Notes under the pieces: generated by a model
What the model saw: the letters and a program-made list of their open reading frames with translations, nothing else
Database searches by the model: none
What the model was told of the DNA's origin: nothing
Program-made: the position numbers and the translations under genes
Part shown: positions 1 to 6,795 of the stretch, piece after piece
Layout of the letters: each line of letters begins with the position of its first letter
Numbering within the stretch: position 1 is the stretch's first letter
DNA from: Patescibacteria group bacterium
GTDB lineage: Bacteria; Patescibacteriota; Gracilibacteria; UM-FILTER-43-11
DNA: 14,899 nucleotides
Direction of reading: 5' to 3'
Assembly (NCBI GenBank): GCA_029260955.1
Contig: JAJDCF010000032.1
Span: 1 to 14,899, forward strand

Positions 1-140
1 GTTCCGGTTTCGGCTCCAGGTAGATTTTCGGGTCTATAAACCTCATCCCGGAAGTCATCGAGCGTTAAGCCCAAAGCGGAAGCCGCCCCAAGTGGAATCA
101 GAAGTACGATGCCGAATAGGTAATAGAGTAGTTTTTTCAT
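1..140 (-). CDS. Partial secreted protein, N-terminus only; probable further member of the pilin-like cluster
   Basis: The gene starts with ATG at 140 and runs off the window at base 1, so only about 46 residues are visible. They begin MKKLLYYLFGIVLLIPLGAA, a textbook signal peptide (two lysines, a hydrophobic core, then small residues around AASA), followed by a short acidic, Pro/Gly-containing stretch (residues about 26-46, with DEVYRPENLPG). The start lies only 3 bases after the stop of the preceding pilin-like gene, so the two are surely cotranscribed. Signal peptide plus a Pro/Gly-rich mature N-terminus fits the other pilin-like genes here. The two diagnostic C-terminal membrane helices would lie outside the window, so family membership is inferred from position. 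No Shine-Dalgarno motif precedes the start. Confidence 0.8.
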   Translation of the reverse strand, partial: MKKLLYYLFGIVLLIPLGAASALGLTLDDFRDEVYRPENLPGAETG

Positions 141-143
141 GTA

Positions 144-878
144 TTAAATAAAGCCAAAGAAATCAATACTGGTAACGCCCTTAACAATGGCAAAGGCAAG
201 TGACACAAAGGCAAAACCAATAAGAGTGAAGTATAGCATGGCTTTGGCTTTGGTAAGCATTTCTTCATTACCGTGAGCAATAATAAACATAACACCAGAA
301 ACGGTAAAGGCTATGAGTATTACGACGGATGTAAAACGAAATAGCTGGCGGATAATCTGAGGAATGAAATCAGTAACAATGTCCCCAGTAGGCACATTAC
401 CTGGTTGATCCGGTGCAATCAGAGTACGACGGACCCGGCTAACGGCCTCGCTGGCATCTTTCTGTGCCTTTGCAAAGCCTTCGTCAGCTGTAACATAAGG
501 AGGTGACCCAGAACCTGGGTTATGGACTTGTATACTCTTATCGGCATCAAACTCCGTAAAGTCATATGTTTTATCTTTAGCCGTTTTTAACCTCGCATCT
601 GCCTGCTTCTTCCTAGTACTGGATTTTGCAAGCGAGCTTACCTGCGTATTAATATTGTCATAAGCAATTTGCATATCATACTGATCACTCTCCATGGTGT
701 TAATCAGGGCATCGACGTCTTTTTCTGCCTTGTTGTCTGCACTGGATTCAGGTACTCCGAAGGACTGAAGGTCCCCAGAATAAGTATTGATTGTATCATC
801 TTTTTTATCGGCAAGCACATGGCCATGAAGAAGAACCAATAAGACAAGTGCGATCAGAACTGCGCTATTTTTTCTCAT
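144..878 (-). CDS. Type IV secretion pilin-like (TrbC/VirB2-style) membrane protein, 244 aa
   Basis: A signal peptide (residues 1-23) leads into a long, charged, probably helical extracytoplasmic part (about 45-150) rich in Lys, Asp and Ala. A Pro/Gly linker (about 156-166, PDQPGNVPTG) precedes the amphipathic FIPQIIRQLF segment and two membrane helices at about 182-200 and 213-233. The helices are joined by a short polar loop, AHGNEEMLTKAKA. This two-helix hairpin with a small-residue/Glu loop is the shared signature of all four pilin-like proteins in this cluster and matches the T4SS pilin/TrbC-VirB2 architecture. The long charged N-terminal part sets this paralogue apart and may be a surface-exposed or partner-binding domain. 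The gene follows the 112-aa pilin-like gene by 12 bases and ends in TAA. Substrate and assembly partners cannot be told from the sequence. Confidence 0.85.
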   Translation of the reverse strand: MRKNSAVLIALVLLVLLHGHVLADKKDDTINTYSGDLQSFGVPESSADNKAEKDVDALINTMESDQYDMQIAYDNINTQVSSLAKSSTRKKQADARLKTAKDKTYDFTEFDADKSIQVHNPGSGSPPYVTADEGFAKAQKDASEAVSRVRRTLIAPDQPGNVPTGDIVTDFIPQIIRQLFRFTSVVILIAFTVSGVMFIIAHGNEEMLTKAKAMLYFTLIGFAFVSLAFAIVKGVTSIDFFGFI

Positions 879-890
879 AATGTCGAGTAA

Positions 891-1229
891 TTAAGAAAGC
901 TTTATACTAGTCACAATCGAAACAATTCCATAAGCCGTAAGGGCAATGACCAGGCCAACCACCGCGTAAATAAGCGTTCTGGTTCCACGTGAATGTTTCT
1001 CTGTGTCGCCATAAGCCGTCAAATACATATAGCCACCAACCATAATCATAATAACTGAGAGTCCAATGGCCAAATTGATGGTCCAACCGATCACAAAAGG
1101 AATGATTTTGGCGAAGAGCACACTCGATTCTATGTCTGCTCCTTCAACACCTGCACCGGGTAATATTCCCGAACCAGCAGGTTTAGAAATTAGGCTCTGT
1201 GCAAGATATTTTGCCTGAGTGAGTGGCAT
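891..1229 (-). CDS. Small type IV secretion pilin-like protein, 112 aa
   Basis: This is the shortest and most canonical member of the cluster. A short N-terminal part with a Gly/Pro/Ala-rich piece (about 17-31) is followed by two membrane helices, about 44-70 and 86-108. The loop between them, AYGDTEKHSRGTR, carries the cluster's Gly-(Asp/Asn/Glu)-Glu pattern. There is no convincing cleavable signal peptide, in contrast to its neighbours, so it may insert by its helices alone. VirB2/TrbC-type proteins of this size form the pilus or a membrane subunit of a type IV secretion apparatus; that role is inferred from architecture and context. The start ATG at 1229 comes 9 bases after the stop of the upstream gene (TAG at 1239-1241). 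No Shine-Dalgarno motif is present. Confidence 0.85.
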   Translation of the reverse strand: MPLTQAKYLAQSLISKPAGSGILPGAGVEGADIESSVLFAKIIPFVIGWTINLAIGLSVIMIMVGGYMYLTAYGDTEKHSRGTRTLIYAVVGLVIALTAYGIVSIVTSIKLS

Positions 1230-1238
1230 AAGCTAAAA

Positions 1239-1919
1239 CTAAAAAGTAAAGAATGTAGGATTGATGGTATACAAAATGACCGAGGCGGTGAACCACAGCA
1301 CCATACCAATAAGTGCCTTTTTGATCATCTTCTTTCCCTCCGTAGCCTCATTTTCGCTAGCGCCATGAAGACTGATTCGAATACCACCAACGATTACTAT
1401 GAGTATGACGAATCCAATGATTATTCCCGACATAAAGTTGTAAACCAGCCCCAAATAGCTATAGAGTAAGCCAAAAGGGCCTTGAGTTTCTTTGCCTTCC
1501 TCATAGGCCAGAAGAGCCTGCACGGGACCAGAGCTTGGTGGAACAATGGCTCCACCATTCCAAAGTTTATAGATGTTTCCAGACTCACCCGAACCAGTCG
1601 GATCAACCGAGTAGAGATCATAACCTGTTTTGCCACCAATTGGCTCTTGCAAAAAAATACAGTTAAAAGGGGCTCTCCATATATGGTCACCCTGATCACC
1701 TATTCCAAACGGCACTGCTTCGCACTCAGATGGAGAACTAGCGCAGGGGGGAAAATCCATATTAGTTGCGTTGGCGCAGCGACTCTTAAAGCTTGCTTCT
1801 GCAGGATTTGAGGGTTCCGTAGCCGATGAGCTACCACCTCCCTGCGCAAAAGCAATCGTATGCACAAGCATAAGCGTCATAAGGGCTAGCCCGAATTTTT
1901 TGAAGAATGACTTAACCAT
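1239..1919 (-). CDS. Cysteine-containing type IV secretion pilin-like protein, 226 aa
   Basis: I place the start at the ATG at 1919, which overlaps the end of the upstream gene by 8 bases and puts the signal peptide (MVKSFFKKFG..., cleavage near AFAQ, residue 26) at the very N-terminus. A TTG further upstream would add nine residues ahead of it and is less likely. The mature part has a Ser/Gly/Glu-rich linker and a domain with four cysteines (C48, C59, C66, C87), compatible with two disulfides. It contains NCIFLQEPIGGKTGYDLY, a motif I recall from pilin-like proteins of Patescibacteria. Two membrane helices close the protein (about 163-184 and 202-219), joined by the loop HGASENEATEGKK. The extra Cys domain suggests an adhesive or structural tip role, but that is inference. 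Confidence 0.85.
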   Translation of the reverse strand: MVKSFFKKFGLALMTLMLVHTIAFAQGGGSSSATEPSNPAEASFKSRCANATNMDFPPCASSPSECEAVPFGIGDQGDHIWRAPFNCIFLQEPIGGKTGYDLYSVDPTGSGESGNIYKLWNGGAIVPPSSGPVQALLAYEEGKETQGPFGLLYSYLGLVYNFMSGIIIGFVILIVIVGGIRISLHGASENEATEGKKMIKKALIGMVLWFTASVILYTINPTFFTF

Positions 1920-2352
1920 ACATACTGGAAATAAGAAGTTGTACAAGCGTAACCATCACATATGCCAGAAGCGTAACAGCAAGGCCAATCAAAGCATATT
2001 TGGCATAGTTCTTTCCGTTTTCATACATCGTTTCGTTACCAGCCGAGGAGAGCATCATAAACCCCCCAACAGACAGCATAAGTACAGCCAGAGAACCGAT
2101 AACCGTTGCCATAAAGCCAATGATACGTTCAAAAAAGTAGTTTATTCCCCCTCTAATCCAACTTTGCCGAGTGCTTCCCTTGATTGCATCATGAGTAACA
2201 CCACCAAGGTCAAACATAAAGGTTTCGGAATCAATATCCTCACCGGGCGTAGGCTCCTGCGCATAGGCAACCGGAGCTTGCATCAAAAAAACGGTGGACA
2301 TTGCCTGAAGTCCGATTACAAGAGCTAGAGCGATCAGAATATTTTTAAACAT
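1912..2352 (-). CDS. Type IV secretion pilin-like protein with signal peptide, 146 aa
   Basis: The ATG at 2352 is chosen because it gives a clean signal peptide (MFKNILIALALVIGL..., cleavage after AYA, residue 31) and leaves a 37-base gap after rmuC. A longer reading from 2406 would overlap rmuC by 17 bases and bury the signal peptide. A short mature N-terminus (EPTPGEDID...) leads to an amphipathic stretch and two membrane helices at about 79-101 and 117-141. The loop, SSAGNETMYENGKN, matches the Gly-Asn-Glu loop of the 244-aa paralogue. A purine run (AAAGAAAAAG) 5-14 bases ahead of the ATG is the closest thing to a ribosome-binding site in this cluster. The gene is cotranscribed with rmuC upstream and the 226-aa gene, which overlaps its end by 8 bases. 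Confidence 0.85.
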   Translation of the reverse strand: MFKNILIALALVIGLQAMSTVFLMQAPVAYAQEPTPGEDIDSETFMFDLGGVTHDAIKGSTRQSWIRGGINYFFERIIGFMATVIGSLAVLMLSVGGFMMLSSAGNETMYENGKNYAKYALIGLAVTLLAYVMVTLVQLLISSMYG

Positions 2353-2389
2353 GTGACTTTTTCTTTTTATTGCACCAATTCTAGCAAAA

Positions 2390-3547
2390 CTAGTCATTTT
2401 GAGCAATCATTCTTTTAACTGGATCTATGATCTTGAGCTTCAGCTCACCTTCGTGTTCATTAAAGCTTCCTGGTCGCTCTATAACTGGAATATCAGCCTC
2501 CACAGCAACTTCGCCATCGCTGATTCGAATCACGTCCTTGTCGATCTTGCCATATTCCTTACCGGCATTGTTGAAAGCGTTAACCGTGGTCGAAAGGTGA
2601 TTGCCCACCTTATTCATATGATCTTGGTAGGCATTCAAATGCCGTCCCAAATCCCCCACTCTCTTCTGGATCTCAACTGCCTGCTTCTCAATCGTAAGCG
2701 CCTTAAGTGCCTGCATAACAGTTTGCAAATAAGCATAAAAAGTCATTGGGCTGACCAGAATAACGTGCTTCTTAAAGGCATATTCGATCAAATCATGTGT
2801 ATTCACCTCCAGTGTGCCAATTTTTTGGCTTAATAGGTTGTAAAACACACCGTCCGCGGGAATGAACATGAATGCAAAATCGGTCGTATTTTCGTCGGGG
2901 CGAACGTATTTACTTGTTTCATCAATACGCTTTTTGAGATCACTCTTAAAGTCCTTCTCAAGGGCTGTCCTCTCGGTATCTGAGTTACATTCCATCATGG
3001 CATTGTAGTTCTCTAGCGAAAACTTGGCATCCACAGGGATTATCTTTTCACGTACAAAAATAGCTGCATCCACAATCTCACCATTCTTAAAGCCATACTG
3101 CATTTTGAAGTGGCTTGGTGGAAGCTGGTTAGAAAGCAGATTTTCTAAAAAAAACTCACCCAAAATTCCCCTTTGCTTAGGGTTTTTGAGGATGTTTTCC
3201 AGACTCTTCATTTGATCAGCAAAACCAAGAACCTGCTTACTGGTCGATTCCATTTTAGTTAAACTTTCGGCTACCGCTTTGCTTCCTTCCTGCATATCCT
3301 TAACCATTCTGGCAGTTGTCGCGAATTGTTTTTGAAGCCCTTCGGCAAGAACATCGCGCGATTTACTCATCTGATCGCTGATACTTTTGTCTTGAGCGCT
3401 AATTCCCTTTTGAATCTCAAAAAGGTGATCCTGAAGCATTTTCATTGCTTGGTCATCTGCAGGTTTCTCGAGCTTTTGAAGGATTTTATGACCTACAAAG
3501 GCAATGCCACCAAGTCCAGCGATGAGGAGGAGTGTATTTATGTCCAT
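2390..3547 (-). CDS. rmuC: RmuC family DNA recombination/nuclease-like protein, 385 aa
   Basis: The order of parts is that of RmuC: an N-terminal membrane anchor (residues about 4-20), a long coiled-coil region (about 30-122), then a PD-(D/E)XK-like nuclease core. In the core I see RGILGEFFLENLL (126-138, with E131), D160 in EIVDAAIF, and the D-x-K pair in VDAKF (D173, K175), followed by the conserved FMFIPADGVFY segment (227-236). A helical C-terminal part follows. RmuC proteins are thought to limit inversions or restrict foreign DNA; biochemical activity is little known. Length is close to the usual 400-500 residues. It heads the pilin-like cluster, with 37 bases to the next start. No strong promoter was found in the 69 bases upstream, so it could also be read from the gene before it. 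Confidence 0.93.
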   Translation of the reverse strand: MDINTLLLIAGLGGIAFVGHKILQKLEKPADDQAMKMLQDHLFEIQKGISAQDKSISDQMSKSRDVLAEGLQKQFATTARMVKDMQEGSKAVAESLTKMESTSKQVLGFADQMKSLENILKNPKQRGILGEFFLENLLSNQLPPSHFKMQYGFKNGEIVDAAIFVREKIIPVDAKFSLENYNAMMECNSDTERTALEKDFKSDLKKRIDETSKYVRPDENTTDFAFMFIPADGVFYNLLSQKIGTLEVNTHDLIEYAFKKHVILVSPMTFYAYLQTVMQALKALTIEKQAVEIQKRVGDLGRHLNAYQDHMNKVGNHLSTTVNAFNNAGKEYGKIDKDVIRISDGEVAVEADIPVIERPGSFNEHEGELKLKIIDPVKRMIAQND

Positions 3548-3616
3548 TCGTGAAAAATTAGGTACAGCTAAGTGTAACTGGTTTTGAAGCGAGAAGCTAA
3601 GGAAAATTCCCTACTT

Positions 3617-4141
3617 CTATTTTAAGCGAATGATTCCGAGTAATGCGGAGGGGTCGACAATTTTATACACATCACTGGCACCACTATCTATTTCCTGAAA
3701 GTCCAATTTCTTGGGGTCATATACGGCTATAGCGCCACGTTCATGATCATTTGCATAACGCAGAGGATTCAGATCACCTTCTTCATCATCCCTGATTAAT
3801 TCATTCTCTGGGGAGCAATAAACAATTCCAGGTTCTGATCCGCTAACCGAAGTGCCAATTTGGTCGCCGTTAAATCCACTATAAACAAGATCATCTCTGT
3901 AGAATGGAAGCCTTTTAAGGGCGTCAATTAGAATCTCACCTTGTGATTGGGTGTCCCATCCCTCTGAAATATCCACATCATAAACAGCTGCGTCAGCCAG
4001 AGACGAGTCAATGGACTCCCGCGATAAACTAACATCCACCTGAGAGCGGACATCACGCGACACCTTATGCTCTGCACTCATAGAGCTTGGAGCTGCATCT
4101 GGACCCTGTATCTCCTTTGATGATGGACTGCTATCAGCCAT
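3617..4141 (-). CDS. Acidic soluble protein of unknown function, 174 aa
   Basis: I do not recognise this protein. The ATG at 4141 is preferred over a TTG nine bases upstream (4150). It has no signal peptide or membrane helix and is strongly acidic. The N-terminal 60 residues are Ser/Asp/Ala-rich and look disordered (ADSSPSSKEIQGPDAAPSS). The C-terminal two thirds look folded, with alternating hydrophobic strands (ILIDALKRLPFYRDDLVYSG, then GAIAVYDPKKLDF and DVYKIVDPSALLGIIRL). It has its own well-formed promoter in the 62-base gap behind the upstream gene. The leader is about 20 bases with no Shine-Dalgarno motif. It stops 69 bases before rmuC in the same direction. A role beside the neighbouring 128-aa protein is possible but unsupported. 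Confidence 0.7.
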   Translation of the reverse strand: MADSSPSSKEIQGPDAAPSSMSAEHKVSRDVRSQVDVSLSRESIDSSLADAAVYDVDISEGWDTQSQGEILIDALKRLPFYRDDLVYSGFNGDQIGTSVSGSEPGIVYCSPENELIRDDEEGDLNPLRYANDHERGAIAVYDPKKLDFQEIDSGASDVYKIVDPSALLGIIRLK

Positions 4142-4167
4142 ACTTAACAATATAATGATATTGAATT

Positions 4168-4196
4168 ATTATATCATATTTATCCGCAGCCGTAAA
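4168..4196 (-). promoter_or_regulatory. Sigma-70-type promoter for the 174-aa gene
   Basis: On the minus strand TTTACG (4196-4191) is followed after exactly 17 bases by a perfect TATAAT (4173-4168). The predicted start is near 4161, giving a leader of about 20 bases before the ATG at 4141. It sits in the 62-base gap between two genes of the same direction. Confidence 0.55.
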
Positions 4197-4203
4197 ACAA
4201 AAG

Positions 4204-4590
4204 CTAGTCCTGAGATTTAGGTGCTCCGGGCTGCTCCTCCAACTCTTCCATGATTTCCTCGGACAACACCTGCAAATCCAGCATGGTTCTTTCAAAGGGT
4301 CTTCGTTTCGGTGCATGCATGAGAACACTATCGATAGCGCTTCGTAAAAAATCAGCCCGCTCAATAAATTGCATATAATCTGGGGAATCACAATGATTTA
4401 CGAATCCCTGAAGTAATTCATGCAGCCTCTTCACAGTTGTAATGCGACGATCACGCACATGATCGATTAGCATTGAAACGAAACCTGATTTAAGTGGGGA
4501 ACCAGAATGTTCAAGCTTATTGCCAAGGAGTACAAAATCAATAACTTTTTCATCCTCAGTTTTTGCTGCATACGACCCGTCGACAGACAT
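4204..4590 (-). CDS. Small helical protein of unknown function, 128 aa
   Basis: The gene starts at ATG 4590 and ends in TAG at 4204. The product is soluble, with no signal peptide, and predicted mostly helical: residues about 14-27, 34-70 (SGFVSMLIDHVRD, TTVKRLHELLQGFV), 75-95 and 100-120. It ends in an acidic helix (LSEEIMEELEEQ) and a short Pro/Gly tail. No family is recognised. A competing frame on the same strand (4134-4391) reads poorly and overlaps the next promoter, so this frame is preferred. The gene stands behind a promoter with a perfect TTGACA box about 50 bases upstream, so it appears to begin a small transcription unit, perhaps with the 174-aa gene that follows. Confidence 0.72.
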   Translation of the reverse strand: MSVDGSYAAKTEDEKVIDFVLLGNKLEHSGSPLKSGFVSMLIDHVRDRRITTVKRLHELLQGFVNHCDSPDYMQFIERADFLRSAIDSVLMHAPKRRPFERTMLDLQVLSEEIMEELEEQPGAPKSQD

Positions 4591-4612
4591 AGATAATATA
4601 ATTTAATGGAGA

Positions 4613-4643
4613 GTTATAATACCTAAAAACCCTGAATTGTCAA
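4613..4643 (-). promoter_or_regulatory. Sigma-70-type promoter for the 128-aa gene
   Basis: On the minus strand a perfect -35 box TTGACA (4643-4638) is followed by TTATAA or TATAAC (4619-4613) with an 18-19 base spacer. A transcript would start near 4606, about 16 bases ahead of the ATG at 4590. The spacer is slightly longer than ideal. Confidence 0.5.
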
Positions 4644-4687
4644 ATGCCGCTACATAGAACCCTCTGCCGCCATGTCTCCGCTCAAGG

Positions 4688-5371
4688 CTAGCCGCAGTTC
4701 ACACAATCAGCAGTATCGAAGAATTCATAATAGGCTTGAATCTTCAGAAGATCATCTACACTGACCGTATCTGAAAGTGACCACGTATTACAACTGACAT
4801 CAGAATCTCCATCCTCACATCTAAAGCCAGTCCCCAGGAATGCAGCAACAAGGTTATGAGTTGGATTTTTCTTAAGCCAAATCTTAGCTCCAATTATGTA
4901 GAAATTTCCATCAACCCCCCAAATCATAGCCAATCTACTTGGCCCGCAATCAGCAGCGGTAAAGAATTCACCAAGAAGTCCAAGACCGTCGTATTTTGGA
5001 TCAATTGGGTACAAAGGGCGACCAATATCAGTAACAATAAACCCAGCAGTACATAGGGCTGGAGGCAACCTGGGACTTGAATCTGGCTCAACAACCGGGA
5101 TAACGACTAACTCTACAGCTTCGACAGGCGCTTCATCAATAACCTCTATCGGTCTGTCCACAGTAACCACTATCTGCTCCACGACATTCTCTTCGATCTT
5201 ATCAGAAATACTTTCAGCTTGTTCCTCCATACTAGCCTGATCCACCTTAATGCTAACATCCTGCGTTAGATAATTCGCTCTACTTATAGTAAGGACAACA
5301 ATTATTAAGCCAAACAGGATCGCCATAAAATGAATGGACCTGTGCACGTGGTTTTTTAATGGAGCTGGCAT
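4688..5371 (-). CDS. Membrane-anchored six-cysteine extracytoplasmic protein, 227 aa
   Basis: An N-terminal signal anchor (residues about 13-31) has no obvious cleavage site. It is followed by a Val/Glu/Pro-rich stalk (about 55-100, with IEENVVEQIVVTVDRPIEVI) that looks like an extended spacer. A compact C-terminal domain (about 105-227) holds six cysteines (C107, C142, C185, C194, C223, C226), consistent with three disulfides. The phrase EFFTAADCG (135-143) returns as EFFDTADCVNCG at the very C-terminus (216-227), which suggests an internal repeat. The protein probably sits in the membrane and displays a disulfide-stabilised domain outside. I do not recognise the family. The gene follows the 138-aa membrane protein gene by 27 bases, so it probably belongs to the transglutaminase-led unit. 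It ends in TAG. Confidence 0.75.
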   Translation of the reverse strand: MPAPLKNHVHRSIHFMAILFGLIIVVLTISRANYLTQDVSIKVDQASMEEQAESISDKIEENVVEQIVVTVDRPIEVIDEAPVEAVELVVIPVVEPDSSPRLPPALCTAGFIVTDIGRPLYPIDPKYDGLGLLGEFFTAADCGPSRLAMIWGVDGNFYIIGAKIWLKKNPTHNLVAAFLGTGFRCEDGDSDVSCNTWSLSDTVSVDDLLKIQAYYEFFDTADCVNCG

Positions 5372-5398
5372 GGGTGAATTGGGTTATTATGGGGTACC

Positions 5399-5815
5399 TT
5401 ACTTAGTCTGCCGGATTCGACGACCTATAACAAAAGCAGTTATTGGTGGCGCAAGAAGAACCACATTTATTGGCCAACTGGCGGGCCATTCGGCATCAAA
5501 AGCAATCAAGAGTCCAAGTGAAACCAGTCCAAGCACTATTCCGATGAACCCTGGAAGTACGAGGAGCCAGAAGGCGGCTCGGCGGCTTTTTTTGATGAAG
5601 ATGATTCCAAAAACGGCCAATACATTTTGAAACATCAGAAAGCCATAGCCAACCACTATTGTGGCAAACCAGGCAATGGTACTGTTAAGGCTTACTCCCG
5701 CTTGCCAACCCATGGGGTCACTCGTAATTGATTGGAAAATACTGAGGGCAGGAGCCACAAAGATCAAGCTTATAAGCACAGAAATACCTAAAATGATTCG
5801 ATATTTTGGTTTCAT
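5399..5815 (-). CDS. Four-helix integral membrane protein of unknown function, 138 aa
   Basis: The start is fixed by an ATGA junction: the ATG at 5815-5813 overlaps the TGA stop of the upstream gene (5814-5812), so translation is probably coupled. An upstream in-frame start at 5869 would add 18 residues inside the neighbour's reading frame and is rejected. About four membrane helices are visible (residues about 5-25, 42-66, 75-98 and 105-125), with a basic loop, KKSRRA, between the second and third and a basic tail, GRRIRQTK. The tail and loop put these sides in the cytoplasm by the positive-inside rule. No catalytic motif is seen and no family is recognised. It may be a membrane partner of the secreted transglutaminase-like protein, but only the coupling supports this. 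Confidence 0.75.
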   Translation of the reverse strand: MKPKYRIILGISVLISLIFVAPALSIFQSITSDPMGWQAGVSLNSTIAWFATIVVGYGFLMFQNVLAVFGIIFIKKSRRAAFWLLVLPGFIGIVLGLVSLGLLIAFDAEWPASWPINVVLLAPPITAFVIGRRIRQTK

Positions 5816-6789
5816 TGGTGATTTTTGGCTAATGCTAAGGCGGGTTCCACAATAAATTGCTTGGCCCACTGTTTTCGACCCTCATCGTGCCGTATATAAT
5901 AAGCTGCAACCGGACCAAGCTTTTCGTAAGTCGCAATAAATGCTCTACCTAGTGGATTCTTCCGTAAGGTCTGATCTCGGAATTTTCTGAGGGCTGTAAT
6001 CTCATCATTAAGTGGTGTTCCGTAAACGGCAGTTGCAATAAAACAATCCTCAAGCATTGAATCAATTTCATTCTCTTCCCCTTGCTGTGTCTGCCTTCCG
6101 GTTTGTCCGGTGCGAACCATTTCTTCCCTCCATATAGTGTTCCAGCTTTCTGCTTCCTCATCAACCGTAGGACTAGAATCGCGGAGCGGCACACTTGAAT
6201 CTCCATTCTGGAACCATTTATGGTCTTCTACTTCATTTCCCTCTAGGACTTCTCCAACCCAAGGATCCAAAACAAGTGCATCACCCCATGTGTCAGGCTC
6301 CTGAGTAATCGCATCTGGAGGCAAGCCCCAGACCGTAAAGCTGTGAGAGCGATTTTCACCGGCTTGAATGTAACGAACATGCTCATCTACTCCTGCTTTC
6401 TTTAGTATGTAATAAACAACAATCGAATTCTCCCCGCAGTTGCCATAGCCCTTTGACCATGAAACATTGGCCTGATTGTAATATTCATCTCCGTAGCTTG
6501 GATCGTTTCGCACCCAGGTGACCGCTAGCCATGCGTAAACCGGTCTGCTGAACCATTCAGAACTATTGGAATTGATTAGCCTGTTGTCCACTGTCTCGGT
6601 TAGCCATTCTGCAATCTCACGTCTGGCTTCCGGACTGCTGTCGGTATTGTATGAGTCTCTAACATGCTTGATGACATCGCCAAGAGAATCTTCGTTAACA
6701 TCCTGAGGATCCCCTGCTCTAGCGTCATGAGTGCCTAAGCTGAATAACAGGGTGACGACTAGGCAAAATAGGCTTATCTTTTTATTCAT
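5812..6789 (-). CDS. Secreted transglutaminase-like protein with C-terminal CFI-box, 325 aa
   Basis: A signal peptide (residues 1-25, cleavage after ARA) marks it as exported. The middle holds a papain-like transglutaminase triad: C118 in GYGNCGENS, H149 in NRSHSFTVWG and D175 in ALVLDPW, in the right order and surroundings. Such domains act as peptidases, amidases or cross-linkers. A polar linker (about 205-245) leads to CFIATAVYGTP (249-259) and a helical tail with LRKFRDQTL and NPLGRAF, which matches the CFI-box C-terminal domain found at the ends of many exported bacterial proteins and thought to be a sorting or attachment module. The most likely setting is the cell surface. The 138-aa membrane protein is translationally coupled at the ATGA overlap. 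This is the only gene here ending in TGA. Confidence 0.85.
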   Translation of the reverse strand: MNKKISLFCLVVTLLFSLGTHDARAGDPQDVNEDSLGDVIKHVRDSYNTDSSPEARREIAEWLTETVDNRLINSNSSEWFSRPVYAWLAVTWVRNDPSYGDEYYNQANVSWSKGYGNCGENSIVVYYILKKAGVDEHVRYIQAGENRSHSFTVWGLPPDAITQEPDTWGDALVLDPWVGEVLEGNEVEDHKWFQNGDSSVPLRDSSPTVDEEAESWNTIWREEMVRTGQTGRQTQQGEENEIDSMLEDCFIATAVYGTPLNDEITALRKFRDQTLRKNPLGRAFIATYEKLGPVAAYYIRHDEGRKQWAKQFIVEPALALAKNHQ

Positions 6790-6795
6790 GGCTAC

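Noticed and set aside
1482..2328. Open frames on the plus strand opposite the pilin-like genes (1482-1811 and 1771-2328)
   Set aside because: They lie antisense to well-supported signal-peptide/membrane genes, their translations lack domain-like character, and the minus-strand genes explain the region fully.
3590..3616. Hairpin around GGAAAATTCC between the 174-aa gene and rmuC
   Set aside because: The loop would be only two bases and no U tract follows, so no terminator can be claimed.
4134..4391. Minus-strand frame overlapping the 128-aa gene and the promoter behind it
   Set aside because: Low-quality composition, start inside the 128-aa gene, and its end covers a TTTACG-17-TATAAT promoter; the 128-aa frame has a better start and a promoter at the right distance.
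4638..4680. Possible terminator made from the two TGCCGC copies after the six-cysteine gene
   Set aside because: The copies are direct, not inverted, so no stem forms, and there is no U run.
5813..5869. N-terminal extension of the 138-aa membrane protein to 5869
   Set aside because: It would lie wholly within the end of the transglutaminase-like gene; the ATGA junction start gives a proper membrane protein N-terminus.
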